The notes under the pieces are model-generated. The model ran no database searches. It was not told the DNA's origin and worked only from the letters and a program-made list of their open reading frames with translations. A DNA stretch of 64,000 nucleotides from Candidatus Nitricoxidireducens bremensis (lineage in GTDB: Bacteria; Pseudomonadota; Gammaproteobacteria; Burkholderiales; Rhodocyclaceae), in assembly GCA_030247725.1 (NCBI GenBank), contig JAOTRT010000015.1, positions 1-64,000 of the forward strand, written 5' to 3'. The translations under genes were made by a program, and so were the position numbers. Each line of letters opens with the position of its first letter. Position 1 is the stretch's first letter. Below are positions 28,215 through 37,408 of the stretch, one piece after another.

Positions 28215-29172
28215 GGAGGGCCAGCGCCTTGAGGCTCGCCTGCAGGTGAGCCGTACCAGTGTCCGGTGGGAGTGTCTCCGACGGCAGTCTCAATCCCCAG
28301 GAGGTCCCCGATTGGGCTGCATCCAGGACCCACCGGGTCAGGATGGAGAGGCGCCGTTCGGTCGGGATGCCGATGTCCGTGGCACTCCAATCGAGCCAGA
28401 GCGTTTCGGCGCTGGCGCCGGAAAATTGCTTCGTCAGCAGGGGAGCCGTCCCATCCTGGCGTGCAGCGGCCTTCCAGGCCACATGGCGGGGAGGGTCGGC
28501 GGGCTGATGGCTGCGCAGTCCGGAAAAATCGTCCCCGGTCGGACTACGCTGGAGGCGTCCTCCCGCTGTGCCGCTGGCATGGGGCGGCGGTGGCGCATCC
28601 GTCGCCGGTTCCGGATAGACGAGGCAGTACATCTCGGGGGCCGCATAGGCCCAGGCTCGAATGAGCCCCAGCGGATAGGTGGTTTCCAGCGTGATACGGG
28701 GCAGAGCCAGCCAGCCGCGCCGGCTGGCCGGTAGCCCGAGGCGGACTTCCGCCGACATGGCGGCCGGGATATCCAGGGTTTCCGCCGTGCCGTTGCGCAG
28801 GCTGAGCGTGAGGAGGCGTCGTGGTTCCCGGTCCGGGTTGTGCAGCACAAGGCCGAAATGGGCGATCTCGCCGACGAAGACCGGGGCCGCCTTTCCCGGC
28901 ACCAGGGAGACGGCCAGCAGGTTGCGAAAGCTGTGGAAGATCGTGGTGATGCCGAGTCCCGCGAGGAGAAAGACCAGCGCATAGCCGAGGCTGAGGTTGT
29001 AGTTGATGGCGCCGAGCAGCATGAGTACCAGCGAAGCGCCGAAGGCCATGCCGTCGCGTGTCGGCAGGACGTAGATCCTGCGATAGCCGAGGACGACGGG
29101 GGAGGGTTCGGGCGGGCGGGAACGCAGGGCCCAGATCGCGAAGCGCTCCCGAATGGCGTCGGCGAGCTTCAT
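28201..29172 (-). CDS. DUF58 family protein
   Basis: 323 residues. Two hydrophobic segments (about 40-56 and 61-78) place the N-terminus in the membrane; the rest contains the DUF58 core (GDDFSGLRSHQPADPPRHVAWKAAAR), which resembles von Willebrand A folds. These proteins occur with MoxR ATPases and TgpA-like transglutaminases and are thought to act in envelope processes. It lies 7 bases after the moxR stop. Confidence 0.88.
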   Translation of the reverse strand: MKLADAIRERFAIWALRSRPPEPSPVVLGYRRIYVLPTRDGMAFGASLVLMLLGAINYNLSLGYALVFLLAGLGITTIFHSFRNLLAVSLVPGKAAPVFVGEIAHFGLVLHNPDREPRRLLTLSLRNGTAETLDIPAAMSAEVRLGLPASRRGWLALPRITLETTYPLGLIRAWAYAAPEMYCLVYPEPATDAPPPPHASGTAGGRLQRSPTGDDFSGLRSHQPADPPRHVAWKAAARQDGTAPLLTKQFSGASAETLWLDWSATDIGIPTERRLSILTRWVLDAAQSGTSWGLRLPSETLPPDTGTAHLQASLKALALHDAA

Positions 29173-29179
29173 GCGGTCC

Positions 29180-30115
29180 TCAGGGAACCGGCACCGCCTC
29201 TATCAGGCGTGCGGCGACATCGGCCGCGCTCATGCGCAGGGATGCTTCGCCGCTCGGATGCAGGCGGTGGATGGCGACACCGGGCAGGATCGCCTGGACA
29301 TCCTCGGGGAGAACGTAATCCCGGCCCTCAATCAGTGCCCACGCGCGGGCGGCGGCCACCAATGCGAGGGCAGCGCGGGGCGAAAGACCCGCCTGCCAGA
29401 GCGGCGAGGTTCTGGTGTAGGCGACGAGTTCCTGGACATAGTCGAGCAGGGCCGGCGCTACCGTCACCGACTGGACGGCCTCCTGCAGCGCAACGAGTTC
29501 CGGGACGCTCAGGGCGGGAGGCAGTCGGTCGGCCAGCAACCGCCGGTCGGTTCCGGCCAGCAATTCGCGTTCGGCTGCCCGGTCCGGGTATCCCAACTCG
29601 ATGCGCATGAGGAAACGGTCCAGCTGGGATTCCGGGAGGGGGAAGGTGCCCACCTGATGGGATGGGTTCTGGGTGGCGATGACGAAGAAGGGTTGCGGCA
29701 ACGGCCGCGTCATGCCTTCGGCCGTGACCTGGCGTTCCTCCATGGCTTCCAGAAGTGCGCTCTGGGTCTTCGGCGTGGCCCGGTTGACCTCGTCCGCCAG
29801 GACGATCTGGGAAAAGATGGGGCCGGGATGGAACTCGAACCTTCCCTTCTCGCGCTCGAAGACGGAGATGCCGATGATGTCCGCCGGCAGCATGTCGCTG
29901 GTGAACTGGATGCGCTGGAATTGCAGGCCGAGCAGCCGGGCCAGGGTATGGGCCAGGGTGGTCTTGCCCACGCCCGGCAGGTCCTCTATCAGCAGGTGGC
30001 CGCGGGCGATGAGGCAGGCGATGGCCAGACGCAGCTGATGTTCCTTGCCGAGAATGACGCGACCGGCGGCTGCGACGATCCGGTCCAGGGTTTCATGGGG
30101 TACCGGCGATGGCAT
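29180..30115 (-). CDS. MoxR-family AAA+ ATPase
   Basis: 311 residues from the Met at 30115; a start at 30160 is possible but would leave almost no room for the divergent promoters. Walker A is EDLPGVGKTTLAHTLA, Walker B IVLADEVNRA, and sensor 1 the ATQNPS motif. The C-terminal lid has LSPRAALALVAAARAWA. MoxR chaperones help assemble protein complexes; here it leads the operon with DUF58 and transglutaminase genes. No clear Shine-Dalgarno at either start. Confidence 0.9.
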   Translation of the reverse strand: MPSPVPHETLDRIVAAAGRVILGKEHQLRLAIACLIARGHLLIEDLPGVGKTTLAHTLARLLGLQFQRIQFTSDMLPADIIGISVFEREKGRFEFHPGPIFSQIVLADEVNRATPKTQSALLEAMEERQVTAEGMTRPLPQPFFVIATQNPSHQVGTFPLPESQLDRFLMRIELGYPDRAAERELLAGTDRRLLADRLPPALSVPELVALQEAVQSVTVAPALLDYVQELVAYTRTSPLWQAGLSPRAALALVAAARAWALIEGRDYVLPEDVQAILPGVAIHRLHPSGEASLRMSAADVAARLIEAVPVP

Positions 30116-30177
30116 GGGTTGGGCTTGAGGGCGAAACGGGAGATAATGGAAATCTTCCATTGCATTGTATGCGACAA

Positions 30178-31101
30178 ATGACGACTGCCTTCATCACCCA
30201 CCGCGACTGCTGGAAACACGATATGGGAGCCCATCATCCGGAATGCCCGGAGCGCCTGGGGGCCATTCAGGACCGGCTGATCGCCGCCGGCCTGGATCTG
30301 TATCTGACCTTCCATGACGCGCCGCTGGCGGAGATGGAACAGCTGCTGCGCGCCCACCCGCGCAGCTATATCGACAGCCTGGAGGCGAGCAGCCCCCAGC
30401 ACGGCATCGTCCATGTCGATCCGGATACCGCCATGAGCCCCGGAACCTGGCAGGCCGCTCTGCGGGCAGCGGGGGCCGGCGTGCTGGCGACGGACCTGGT
30501 GATGAAGAAGGAAGCGCCGAACGCCTTCTGCGCCGTCCGGCCGCCGGGACACCATGCCGAGCGGGCCAAGGCCATGGGCTTCTGCTTCTTCAACAACATC
30601 GCCGTTGCCGCCCGTCACGCCACGGAAGCGTGGGGGCTCAAGCGCGTGGCGATCATCGACATCGACGTGCATCACGGCAACGGTACGGAGGAGATCTTCG
30701 CCGGCGACGAGAAGGTGCTGATGGTGAGCACCTTCCAGCATCCGTTCTATCCCTATTGCGGGACGGAGAATCCGGCACCGAACATGTGCAACGTGCCGCT
30801 CAAGGCGGGCACACGCGGCGACGCTTTCCGCGAGGTGGTGTCCGAGGTATGGCTGCCGCGGTTGCGGGAGTACGCGCCGGAGCTGATCTTCATCTCGGCG
30901 GGCTTTGACGCCCATTACGAGGACGACATGGGGTCCCTCGGTCTGCTGGAATCCGATTATGCGTGGGTGACGAGCCAGTTGATGACCGTGGCGAAGGAAA
31001 CGGCCGAGGGACGGATCGTCTCCATGCTGGAAGGGGGCTATGCGCTTTCCGCTCTGGCCCGCAGCGTATCGGCCCACATCAAGGTCCTTGCCGATTTGTA
31101 A
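30178..31101 (+). CDS. histone deacetylase-family amidohydrolase
   Basis: 307 residues. Zinc deacetylase fold: the His pair in RPPGHHAE, zinc ligands in DIDVHHGNGTEEIF and the Asp in SAGFDAHYEDD, and the Tyr-containing GGY at the end. In bacteria such proteins act on acetylated lysines or polyamines; the substrate cannot be told. The start is at 30178 or 30169 (ATG-CGA-CAA-ATG); neither has a Shine-Dalgarno. Divergent from moxR. Confidence 0.9.
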   Translation: MTTAFITHRDCWKHDMGAHHPECPERLGAIQDRLIAAGLDLYLTFHDAPLAEMEQLLRAHPRSYIDSLEASSPQHGIVHVDPDTAMSPGTWQAALRAAGAGVLATDLVMKKEAPNAFCAVRPPGHHAERAKAMGFCFFNNIAVAARHATEAWGLKRVAIIDIDVHHGNGTEEIFAGDEKVLMVSTFQHPFYPYCGTENPAPNMCNVPLKAGTRGDAFREVVSEVWLPRLREYAPELIFISAGFDAHYEDDMGSLGLLESDYAWVTSQLMTVAKETAEGRIVSMLEGGYALSALARSVSAHIKVLADL

Positions 31102-31178
31102 CGCCTCGTAAGCTTCCCGGCGGGGAACCGAATTCGCAGTAAAATCCCCAATCCATTTTTCGCAGGGCAGAAGCCTCA

Positions 31179-32057
31179 ATGATCCAGGGTTCCATTCCGG
31201 CGATCGTCACGCCGATGCACGAAGACGGCAGCCTCGATCTGCCGAGTCTCAGAAAGCTCATCGACTGGCATGTGGCCGAAGGCTCCGATGGTGTCGTCGT
31301 CGTCGGAACCACAGGCGAATCGCCGACGGTCAATTTCGAAGAACACTGCGAACTGATTCGCGTCGTCGTCGAGCAGGCGGCAAAACGCATACCGGTCATC
31401 GCCGGCACCGGAGCGAACTCGACCTCCGAAGCCATCGAACTGGCCGCCTTCGCCAAGGAAGCCGGGGCGGACGCCCATCTGTCGGTCGTGCCCTATTACA
31501 ACAAGCCGACGCAGGAAGGTCTCTACCGGCATTTCAAGGCAATCGCCGAGGCCGTCGATCTGCCGTTGATTCTCTACAACGTGCCGGGACGCACGGTGGC
31601 GGACATGTCCAACGATACTGCCCTGCGTCTTGCCCAGGTGCCGGGTATCGTCGGCATCAAGGATGCGACCGGCAATATCGAGCGCGGCACGGATCTCGTC
31701 AAGCGGGCGCCGAAGGGCTTCTCCATCCTTAGCGGCGACGACGCCACAGCCCTTGCTCTGACCCTGCTGGGGGGGCAGGGGACGATTTCCGTCACCGCCA
31801 ATGTGGCGCCGCGCCTGATGCACGAAATGATTGCCGCCGGGGTCGCCGGCGATGTGGCGAAGGCGCGGGAGATTAACTTCCGTCTGCTGGGTCTGCACAA
31901 GAATCTCTTCCTGGAAGCCAACCCGATTCCGGTGAAGTGGGCCTGTCAGCGTATGGGACTGATCGGCCCCGGCCTGCGTTTGCCGATGACGCCGTTCTCC
32001 CCGGAGCTTCACGAGCGGCTTGCCGCTTCCCTGCGCGAAGCCGGAATACAGATCTGA
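31179..32057 (+). CDS. dapA: 4-hydroxy-tetrahydrodipicolinate synthase
   Basis: 292 residues, the family length. Condenses pyruvate with aspartate semialdehyde in lysine and diaminopimelate synthesis. Schiff-base Lys161 lies in GIKDATG, with Tyr133 and Arg138 in YNVPGRT and Thr44-Thr45 in GTTGES. The stop shares a base with the bamC start, as part of a dapA-bamC unit also known from E. coli. Confidence 0.97.
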   Translation: MIQGSIPAIVTPMHEDGSLDLPSLRKLIDWHVAEGSDGVVVVGTTGESPTVNFEEHCELIRVVVEQAAKRIPVIAGTGANSTSEAIELAAFAKEAGADAHLSVVPYYNKPTQEGLYRHFKAIAEAVDLPLILYNVPGRTVADMSNDTALRLAQVPGIVGIKDATGNIERGTDLVKRAPKGFSILSGDDATALALTLLGGQGTISVTANVAPRLMHEMIAAGVAGDVAKAREINFRLLGLHKNLFLEANPIPVKWACQRMGLIGPGLRLPMTPFSPELHERLAASLREAGIQI

Positions 32058-33208
32058 TGGCGCCGATGAATAGGATTGTCCTGGGGCTTCTCGGCGCTGC
32101 GGTGCTTGCCGGTTGCGAAATGCCGATCATCGAATCCAAGAAGATCGATTACAAGTCCGCCAGCAAGCAGAGCCTTCCCCCCCTTGAGATTCCCCCCGAC
32201 CTGACCCGTCCCAGCCGGGATGAGCGCTATGCGGTGCCCGACATCGGTACCAGCAAGGGATCGGCCACCTACTCCGCCTATGCCGGAGAGCGGGGCGGGG
32301 CGGCGAGGGCGTCGGTGGTGCAGGAAGTCCTGCCCCAGGTCGAGAAGATGCGTATTGAACGTTCCGGAACCCAGCGCTGGCTGGTGGTTGCCGGCACCCC
32401 CGACCAGCTCTGGCCTTCCGTCAAGGAGTTCTGGCAGGAGATCGGCTTTATCGTCAATCTGGAGTTGCCCGAGGCCGGCATCATGGAAACGGATTGGGCC
32501 GAGAACCGGGCCAAGCTGCCGCAGGACATCATTCGCAGTACGCTGGGCAAGGTCCTCGATTCCCTATATTCCACGGCGGAGCGGGACAAATTCCGGACGC
32601 GGCTCGAAAAGGGCGGCGATGCCGGGACGACGGAAATCTATATCAGCCACCGCGGCCTCTACGAGATATACACGAACGAAGGCAAGAGCGACACACGTTG
32701 GCAGCCACGTCCCGCCGACCCCGAGCTCGAAGCGGAGATGCTGCGCCGGCTCATGGTCCGTATGGGCGCAGAGGAGACCCGCGCCAAGACCATGGTGGCT
32801 GCGGCTGCCGTGCAGAGGGAGGAGCGAGCCAAACTTAAGCCGGCCGCCGACGGTGTTGGTTCTCTGGAACTTCAGGAGGCTTTCGATCGTGCCTGGCGAC
32901 GGGTGGGCTTGGCGCTGGATCGCGTTGGATTCACCGTCGAGGACCGGGATCGTTCCCAAGGCCTGTATTTCGTACGCTATGTGGACCCGGAACTCGATGT
33001 CGGCAAGAAGGACGAGAAGGGGTTCGTCTCCAAGCTGATGTTCTGGAAGAGCGCCAAGTCCGATCCGATGCTGAACAGCCAATTCCGCATCTATGTCAAG
33101 GGTGAGGCCGGCTCAAGTTCGGTTCAGGTCCTGACCCGGGAGGGCGGCGTGGACAAGTCGGACACGTCGAAGAAAATTCTTGGACTGCTCTACGAACAGC
33201 TTAAGTAG
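32057..33208 (+). CDS. bamC: outer membrane assembly lipoprotein BamC
   Basis: 383 residues. A signal peptide with lipobox (LAGC, Cys at residue 20) is followed by the unstructured N-terminal segment typical of BamC (SLPPLEIPPDLTRP) and two helix-grip domains. Component of the BAM complex that inserts beta-barrel proteins. Starts at 32057 (overlapping dapA) or 32066. A strong terminator follows 22 bases after the stop. Confidence 0.9.
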   Translation: MAPMNRIVLGLLGAAVLAGCEMPIIESKKIDYKSASKQSLPPLEIPPDLTRPSRDERYAVPDIGTSKGSATYSAYAGERGGAARASVVQEVLPQVEKMRIERSGTQRWLVVAGTPDQLWPSVKEFWQEIGFIVNLELPEAGIMETDWAENRAKLPQDIIRSTLGKVLDSLYSTAERDKFRTRLEKGGDAGTTEIYISHRGLYEIYTNEGKSDTRWQPRPADPELEAEMLRRLMVRMGAEETRAKTMVAAAAVQREERAKLKPAADGVGSLELQEAFDRAWRRVGLALDRVGFTVEDRDRSQGLYFVRYVDPELDVGKKDEKGFVSKLMFWKSAKSDPMLNSQFRIYVKGEAGSSSVQVLTREGGVDKSDTSKKILGLLYEQLK

Positions 33209-33229
33209 GGACCGCCTTCTTGGCCGGAG

Positions 33230-33257
33230 GAGCCCGCCAGGCGGGCTCTTCTTTTTT
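33230..33257 (+). terminator. intrinsic terminator after bamC
   Basis: Perfect 8-bp stem GAGCCCGC (33230-33237) and GCGGGCTC (33241-33248), three-base loop, followed by TTCTTTTTT. Ends the dapA-bamC transcript. Confidence 0.9.
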
Positions 33258-33285
33258 GAGGCGATGAATTTGTGTGGGCGGAACG

Positions 33286-34050
33286 ATGAGGTTTGCCTCG
33301 CTAGGGAGCGGAAGCAAAGGCAACGCCATGGTTGTCGAGGCGGGAAGCACTCGCCTGCTGGTGGATTGCGGATTCGGCGTACGCGAGCTTACCCGACGCC
33401 TGGGCAGACTGGGGCTGGGGCCGGCGGATATCGACGGGATTCTCGTGACCCACGAGCACGGCGACCATATTGGCGGTGTCGGGCGCTGCGCGGCGAAATT
33501 CGGCACCAAGACCTATATGACTTACGGCACGCTTGCGGCCGCGGGGGCCGATGGTTTGCCAGCTGACTTTCTTGAGATCATAGACAGTCATGCGGTCTTT
33601 GCGATTGGCGATTTCGAGGTGCAGCCTTTCCCCGTTCCCCACGACGCTCGCGAGCCCGTGCAATTCGTGCTGTCCGATGGAAGTCGGCGGCTGGGCATCC
33701 TTACCGACACCGGGTCAATCACTCATCACATTGTCACGAGGTTGACGGGCTGCGATGGTTTGGTCATCGAGTGCAATCACGACGCCGAGATGCTCAGGGC
33801 AGGACGCTATCCGCCCATGCTTAAAAGCCGCATCGCCGGCGATTATGGCCACCTGGAAAACCGGGTCGCTGCGGACTTGCTACGTCGGGTTGCGACAGAC
33901 CGGTTGCAGCATGTTGTTGGCGCCCATCTCAGCGAACACAATAATCTGCCGGCCTTGGCGTTACGTAGCCTGTCTGAGGTACTCGAAGGGCTTTGTCCGG
34001 TGGAAGTGGCCAGTCAGGAAAATGGGTTCGGCTGGCTTGCGCTGATCTGA
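33286..34050 (+). CDS. MBL-fold metallo-hydrolase, YycJ-like
   Basis: 254 residues from ATG 33286; a GTG at 33274 is possible. It opens MRFASLGSGSKGNAMVVEAG, typical of the YycJ/VicX group, with metal motif THEHGDH (about 56-62), DTGS and HNDAEM-like CNHDAEML, and HLSEHNN near the end. These proteins are probably nucleases; a DNA-repair role has been proposed. It is preceded by the bamC terminator, so it has its own promoter. Confidence 0.88.
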   Translation: MRFASLGSGSKGNAMVVEAGSTRLLVDCGFGVRELTRRLGRLGLGPADIDGILVTHEHGDHIGGVGRCAAKFGTKTYMTYGTLAAAGADGLPADFLEIIDSHAVFAIGDFEVQPFPVPHDAREPVQFVLSDGSRRLGILTDTGSITHHIVTRLTGCDGLVIECNHDAEMLRAGRYPPMLKSRIAGDYGHLENRVAADLLRRVATDRLQHVVGAHLSEHNNLPALALRSLSEVLEGLCPVEVASQENGFGWLALI

Positions 34051-34070
34051 AGGCCCTTGTGTGGTTCGTC

Positions 34071-34106
34071 AAAGAAAAAGGCCAGCCTCACGGCAAGCCC
34101 CTAACT
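34071..34106 (+). repeat. inverted repeat, left copy
   Basis: Reads AAAGAAAAAGGCCAGCC, then TCACGGC, then AAGCCCCTAACT. The reverse complement of 34748-34782 has the same outer blocks, minus two A, but its centre reads GTGAGGC, the inverse of this copy's centre. It begins 20 bases after the stop of the MBL gene. Confidence 0.85.
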
Positions 34107-34120
34107 TAACCTGTGTAGAC

Positions 34121-34145
34121 GGGACTCCAACTGGAGTCCCGTTTT
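34121..34145 (+). terminator. intrinsic terminator after MBL hydrolase gene
   Basis: GGGACTCC (34121-34128) pairs with GGAGTCCC (34133-34140) around loop AACT, followed by GTTTT. A clear 8-bp stem with a short T run. Confidence 0.8.
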
Positions 34146-34255
34146 ACTTGGGTAGCGCGCTATACGTCCTTGAGGAAATCTTTGTGGGTTAGACGCTTGT
34201 GCCACTTGGCAACAGGTTGCAGAAGTGTCTAACTCACAATTCAAGGAGAACTGTC

Positions 34256-34588
34256 ATGCGTACTTCCCTGTACCCAGCTTACCGCCACACCTCCCGCACG
34301 CGCGTTAGCCGTGTGTCGTCTTCTGACCTTAGCATCATCGCCGTCACCATCTTTCTGATCGCTGTGGTGTTGTACAGCTTTTTTGGCGCCGACAAGGACC
34401 AAATGACGACTGCTGCTGAGTCCATGGGCTACACGAATGTGTCGTCCACAGGCCACGCCTGGTTTGCCTGCGGCAAGGGTAATAATCTCTTCTCGGAGAG
34501 GTTCTCTGCGGTGAGTGCGACGGGCAAATCGGTGAACTTAGTTGCCTGCAAAGGCGTCTTCAAGGACACCACGATTCGTATCGACTGA
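34256..34588 (+). CDS. hypothetical small membrane-anchored protein
   Basis: 110 residues. The ATG at 34256 follows a clear AAGGAGA 7 bases upstream; the longer open frame lacks one. A basic, Ser/Arg-rich N-terminus (1-24) precedes one hydrophobic helix (about 26-43, IIAVTIFLIAVVLYSFFG) and a small C-terminal domain with two Cys (CGKGN and ACKG). I do not recognise it. It stands alone between an inverted-repeat pair and is preceded by a hairpin (GTTAGACGCTT 34188-34198 with AAGTGTCTAAC 34223-34233) in its leader. Confidence 0.65.
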   Translation: MRTSLYPAYRHTSRTRVSRVSSSDLSIIAVTIFLIAVVLYSFFGADKDQMTTAAESMGYTNVSSTGHAWFACGKGNNLFSERFSAVSATGKSVNLVACKGVFKDTTIRID

Positions 34589-34615
34589 TTAGGTCAGCTA
34601 ACCGCATCTCCCGCG

Positions 34616-34640
34616 CGCCCAGACATCTCTCGTCTGGGCG
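34616..34640 (+). terminator. hairpin after the small membrane protein
   Basis: Perfect 9-bp stem CGCCCAGAC (34616-34624) and GTCTGGGCG (34632-34640) with a 7-base loop, followed by TTGCATTTC. A likely terminator 27 bases after the stop, with a weak T tract. Confidence 0.6.
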
Positions 34641-34677
34641 TTGCATTTCAGCTTCCAGCGCAGCCTGTACTCCAAAG

Positions 34678-34717
34678 AAGAAATCCCCGCAACCGACTGA
34701 GCTTGCGAGGATTTCTT
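34678..34717. terminator. long imperfect hairpin
   Basis: AAGAAATCC-C-CGCAA (34678-34692) pairs with TTGCG-A-GGATTTCTT (34703-34717): 14 pairs with one mismatch and a 10-base loop. It lies in the gap between the small membrane protein and the convergent lipoprotein gene and may stop transcription in either direction. Confidence 0.5.
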
Positions 34718-34747
34718 TGAGACTAAAAGCGAGGTTTACACACTTTT

Positions 34748-34782
34748 AGTTAGGGGCTTGGCCTCACGGCTGGCCTTTCTTT
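34748..34782 (-). repeat. inverted repeat, right copy
   Basis: On the minus strand it reads AAAGAAAGGCCAGCC, then GTGAGGCC, then AAGCCCCTAACT: the same outer blocks as 34071-34106 with an inverted centre. It begins 14 bases after the stop of the leftward lipoprotein gene, so both copies sit just downstream of a gene in the same relative orientation. Confidence 0.85.
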
Positions 34783-34796
34783 CGAGAAAAACCGAA

Positions 34797-35051
34797 TTAC
34801 TTCTTCGGCTCTTCCTTGGGGGCTTCCTTGGGGGCTTCCTTGGCGGCTTCCATGCCGGCCATACCGGACATGCCAGACATGCCACCCATGCCTTCCATGC
34901 CAGCAGGCGCGGCGGGAGCGGGGGCAGCAGCCGGAGCCGGGGCAGCGGCGGGAGCCGGAGCAGGGGCCGGGGCGGGAGCGGGTTCTTCCTTCTTGCCACA
35001 GGCGGAAACGGCCAGGGCGACGAGGGCAGCTACGAGGAGAGAGTTTTTCAT
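34797..35051 (-). CDS. low-complexity lipoprotein (Ala-Pro, Gly-Met and Glu-Ala-Pro-Lys repeats)
   Basis: 84 residues. The signal peptide MKNSLLVAALVALAVSAC has a lipobox with Cys at residue 18. The mature part is almost entirely repetitive: PAPAPAPA and AAAPAPAA tracts (about 24-49), then GMEGMGGMSGMSGMAGM, then a charged tail of AKEAPKEAPKEEPKK. Such Ala/Pro spacers reach through peptidoglycan; the Met-rich block could bind copper or silver, which is a guess. The repeats may vary in length between strains. Confidence 0.78.
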   Translation of the reverse strand: MKNSLLVAALVALAVSACGKKEEPAPAPAPAPAPAAAPAPAAAPAPAAPAGMEGMGGMSGMSGMAGMEAAKEAPKEAPKEEPKK

Positions 35052-35276
35052 TTGATCCCTTATCGATAAAAGTACGCAAAAGACACCTGAGATTCAGGGC
35101 AGCCGGGGGCGACCCGACCAGCTAAGGATTTTAGCATCCGCTTATGGAAAAATATTGATGTTCCAATGGCGCGAATAGCCCCGTCTTTGGCACCGACTTC
35201 CGCGCAGCGGCCCGTCCAGCCGGGTTCTTTGGTTTGATCGGACGGCTATAATCCACCCCTTTTAAATTGGCTACCC

Positions 35277-36575
35277 ATGCCGCAAACACTTATCGAATCT
35301 CTCGACAACGAGGGGCGTGGCGTTGCCCACGTCGATGGCAAAGCGATCTTCATCGAAGGGGCGCTTCCCGGGGAACGGGTGGAGTACTCCAGCTACCGAC
35401 GTAAGCCCACCTATGAGTTTGCCCAGGTGACATCGATACTGGTGCCGTCCAGTCAAAGGGTGGCGCCACACTGTCCACATTTTGGCGTCTGCGGCGGCTG
35501 CAGCATGCAGCATCTCGGTACCTCGGCGCAGACGGCGGCTAAGCAGCGTGTTCTGGAAGATGCTCTTTGGCATGTTGCCCACTTGAAGCCGGAGACCATC
35601 CTGCCGGCCATTCAAGGTGCGCCCTGGGGATACCGTCATCGGGCCCGTCTGTCGGTGCGGCTAGTGGCTCGTAAGGGCGGTGTCCTGGTTGGTTTCCATG
35701 AGAGGCGCAGCAGTTACGTGGCGGTAATGGATTCCTGTCCGGTGCTGCCGCCAGCGGTCTCATCCCTGTTGCCGGAACTGAAGACTCTGGTTGGCGCTTT
35801 GTCGATACCCGACCGCCTGCCCCAGATCGAGGTTGCGGTGGGGGATGCCCAGACCGCTTTGGTGTTCCGGATACTGGAGCCTCTGACAAGCGAAGACGAG
35901 ACATCCTTGCGAGAATTTGCAGATCGTCATGGCATCGCGATCTATCTGCAGACCGGGGGGCCGGATACGGCGAGCCTGTTCCATCCGCAGGAACTTCCCC
36001 CCCTGATGTATTCCCTCCCCGATTTCGGTGTCCAGCTCGAATTCCGGCCGACCGAGTTCACCCAGGTCAATCACGGCGTGAATCGGATGCTGGTTCGCAA
36101 GGCAATGCGTTTGCTCGATCCGCAAAAAGGCGAGCGTATTGCCGACATGTTTTGCGGACTGGGGAATTTCAGTCTGCCCATTGCTCGTTTGGGGGCTCAG
36201 GTGTTGGGTATCGAAGGCAGCAGTGCATTGGTCGAACGAGCCAGGCTGAATGCGGAGAGAAACAGCCTGGGCGGGAACTGCGAGTTTGTTGCCGCCAACC
36301 TGTTTGAAGCCACCGAGGAAAGTCTGGCGGCACTGGGCGCCTTCGATAAGATGCTCGTGGACCCGCCCCGCGAAGGTGCGGCGGAACTCGTCAAAAGCTT
36401 CGGGTCGCAAGCTCCGCGCCGAGTCGTCTACGTTTCCTGCAATCCAGCGACCCTGGCCCGCGACGCAGCCATCCTGGTGTACGAAAAAGGCTATGCGATG
36501 CGTGCGGCTGGAATTGCCTGCATGTTCCCCAGTACGTCCCACGTCGAGTCGATAGCCTTGTTTGAGAAGGCATGA
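35277..36575 (+). CDS. rlmD: 23S rRNA (uracil-1939-C5) methyltransferase RlmD
   Basis: 432 residues. An N-terminal TRAM-like domain precedes the Fe-S cluster cysteines ([10 protein letters not shown] near 64-73 plus a later Cys near 151). The AdoMet site is [12 protein letters not shown], and the catalytic Cys is in [12 protein letters not shown]. Methylates U1939 of 23S rRNA. RlmC is related but shorter. A shared terminator follows directly after the stop. Confidence 0.9.
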   Translation: MPQTLIESLDNEGRGVAHVDGKAIFIEGALPGERVEYSSYRRKPTYEFAQVTSILVPSSQRVAPHCPHFGVCGGCSMQHLGTSAQTAAKQRVLEDALWHVAHLKPETILPAIQGAPWGYRHRARLSVRLVARKGGVLVGFHERRSSYVAVMDSCPVLPPAVSSLLPELKTLVGALSIPDRLPQIEVAVGDAQTALVFRILEPLTSEDETSLREFADRHGIAIYLQTGGPDTASLFHPQELPPLMYSLPDFGVQLEFRPTEFTQVNHGVNRMLVRKAMRLLDPQKGERIADMFCGLGNFSLPIARLGAQVLGIEGSSALVERARLNAERNSLGGNCEFVAANLFEATEESLAALGAFDKMLVDPPREGAAELVKSFGSQAPRRVVYVSCNPATLARDAAILVYEKGYAMRAAGIACMFPSTSHVESIALFEKA

Positions 36576-36600
36576 AAAAAGGCGGCCTCGGCCGCCTTTT
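36575..36600. terminator. bidirectional terminator between rlmD and the YccA-like gene
   Basis: GGCGGC (36581-36586) and GCCGCC (36591-36596) with loop CTCG, six A before and four T after, so it can end transcription from both convergent genes. Confidence 0.9.
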
Positions 36601-36620
36601 GCCGGGGATGGGGCTCCTCC

Positions 36621-37316
36621 TTAATCACGTTCGCCAGAGAAGGCCAGCAGCAGGTTCAGCAGGCTGACGAAGACGTTGTAGATATCCAGATAGACTGCCA
36701 ATGCTGCCGAAATATAGTTGTCTTCGCCACCCTGCACGATGCGGTTGATGTCGTACAGGATATAGGCCGAGAAAATCACTACCGCCAGCGCAGAAATGGC
36801 CAGGGCGAGGGCGGGAACCTGGAAGAAGGTATTTGCCAAAGCCGCGAGCAGAATCAGGATCATGCCGGCAAACAGAAATTTGCCCAGATTGCTGAAATCC
36901 CGCTTGGTCGTCGAGGCTATGCCGGCAAGGGCGAAGAAGATCGTGCCTGTACCGCCGGCCGCCATCGCGATGAGCGTGCCGCCATTGGAGAATCCCAAGG
37001 CGACCTGCAGGATGCGGGACAGCATCAATCCCATGAAGAAGGTGAATCCCAGCAGGAGGAGAACGCCCACCCCGCTGTTCTTGGTACGTTCGATCCCCCA
37101 CATGAAACCGAAGGCGATGCCGAGGAAGACCAGGAACCCGATCAAGGGGCTGCCGGCGAAGAAGGAGAACTTCATCTGGACGCCAAGCAACGCTCCGATT
37201 ACGGTCGGAACCATTGACAGGGCCAATAGTGCATAGGTATTCCGCAGAACCTTGTTCTGCTGAAGTGCGGCCTCTTGTGCGGTAGCGGGATACTGACCAA
37301 ATTGAATGTCTTGCAT
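36621..37316 (-). CDS. Bax inhibitor-1/YccA family membrane protein
   Basis: 231 residues with seven hydrophobic segments covering most of the protein after residue 25. The last helices contain the family's acidic residues (SAYILYDINRIVQGG and AVYLDIYNVFVSLL). In E. coli YccA modulates the FtsH protease; related proteins may leak calcium. Single gene with its own terminator. Confidence 0.92.
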   Translation of the reverse strand: MQDIQFGQYPATAQEAALQQNKVLRNTYALLALSMVPTVIGALLGVQMKFSFFAGSPLIGFLVFLGIAFGFMWGIERTKNSGVGVLLLLGFTFFMGLMLSRILQVALGFSNGGTLIAMAAGGTGTIFFALAGIASTTKRDFSNLGKFLFAGMILILLAALANTFFQVPALALAISALAVVIFSAYILYDINRIVQGGEDNYISAALAVYLDIYNVFVSLLNLLLAFSGERD

Positions 37317-37408
37317 GGACGGTTTTCCTTCTGAAATGACGTCAGTCGGTGAGACTAGCGAAAGCGGGTGAAAGTTTCAACGCCGGGCAGAGACGGAATA
37401 TCTGCTCA

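Noticed and set aside
34188..34233. GTTAGAC...GTCTAAC resembles integron attC core sites (GTTRRRY and RYYYAAC)
   Set aside because: The two halves are in the reverse order to a real attC, no integron integrase or second attC is present; treated as a leader hairpin.
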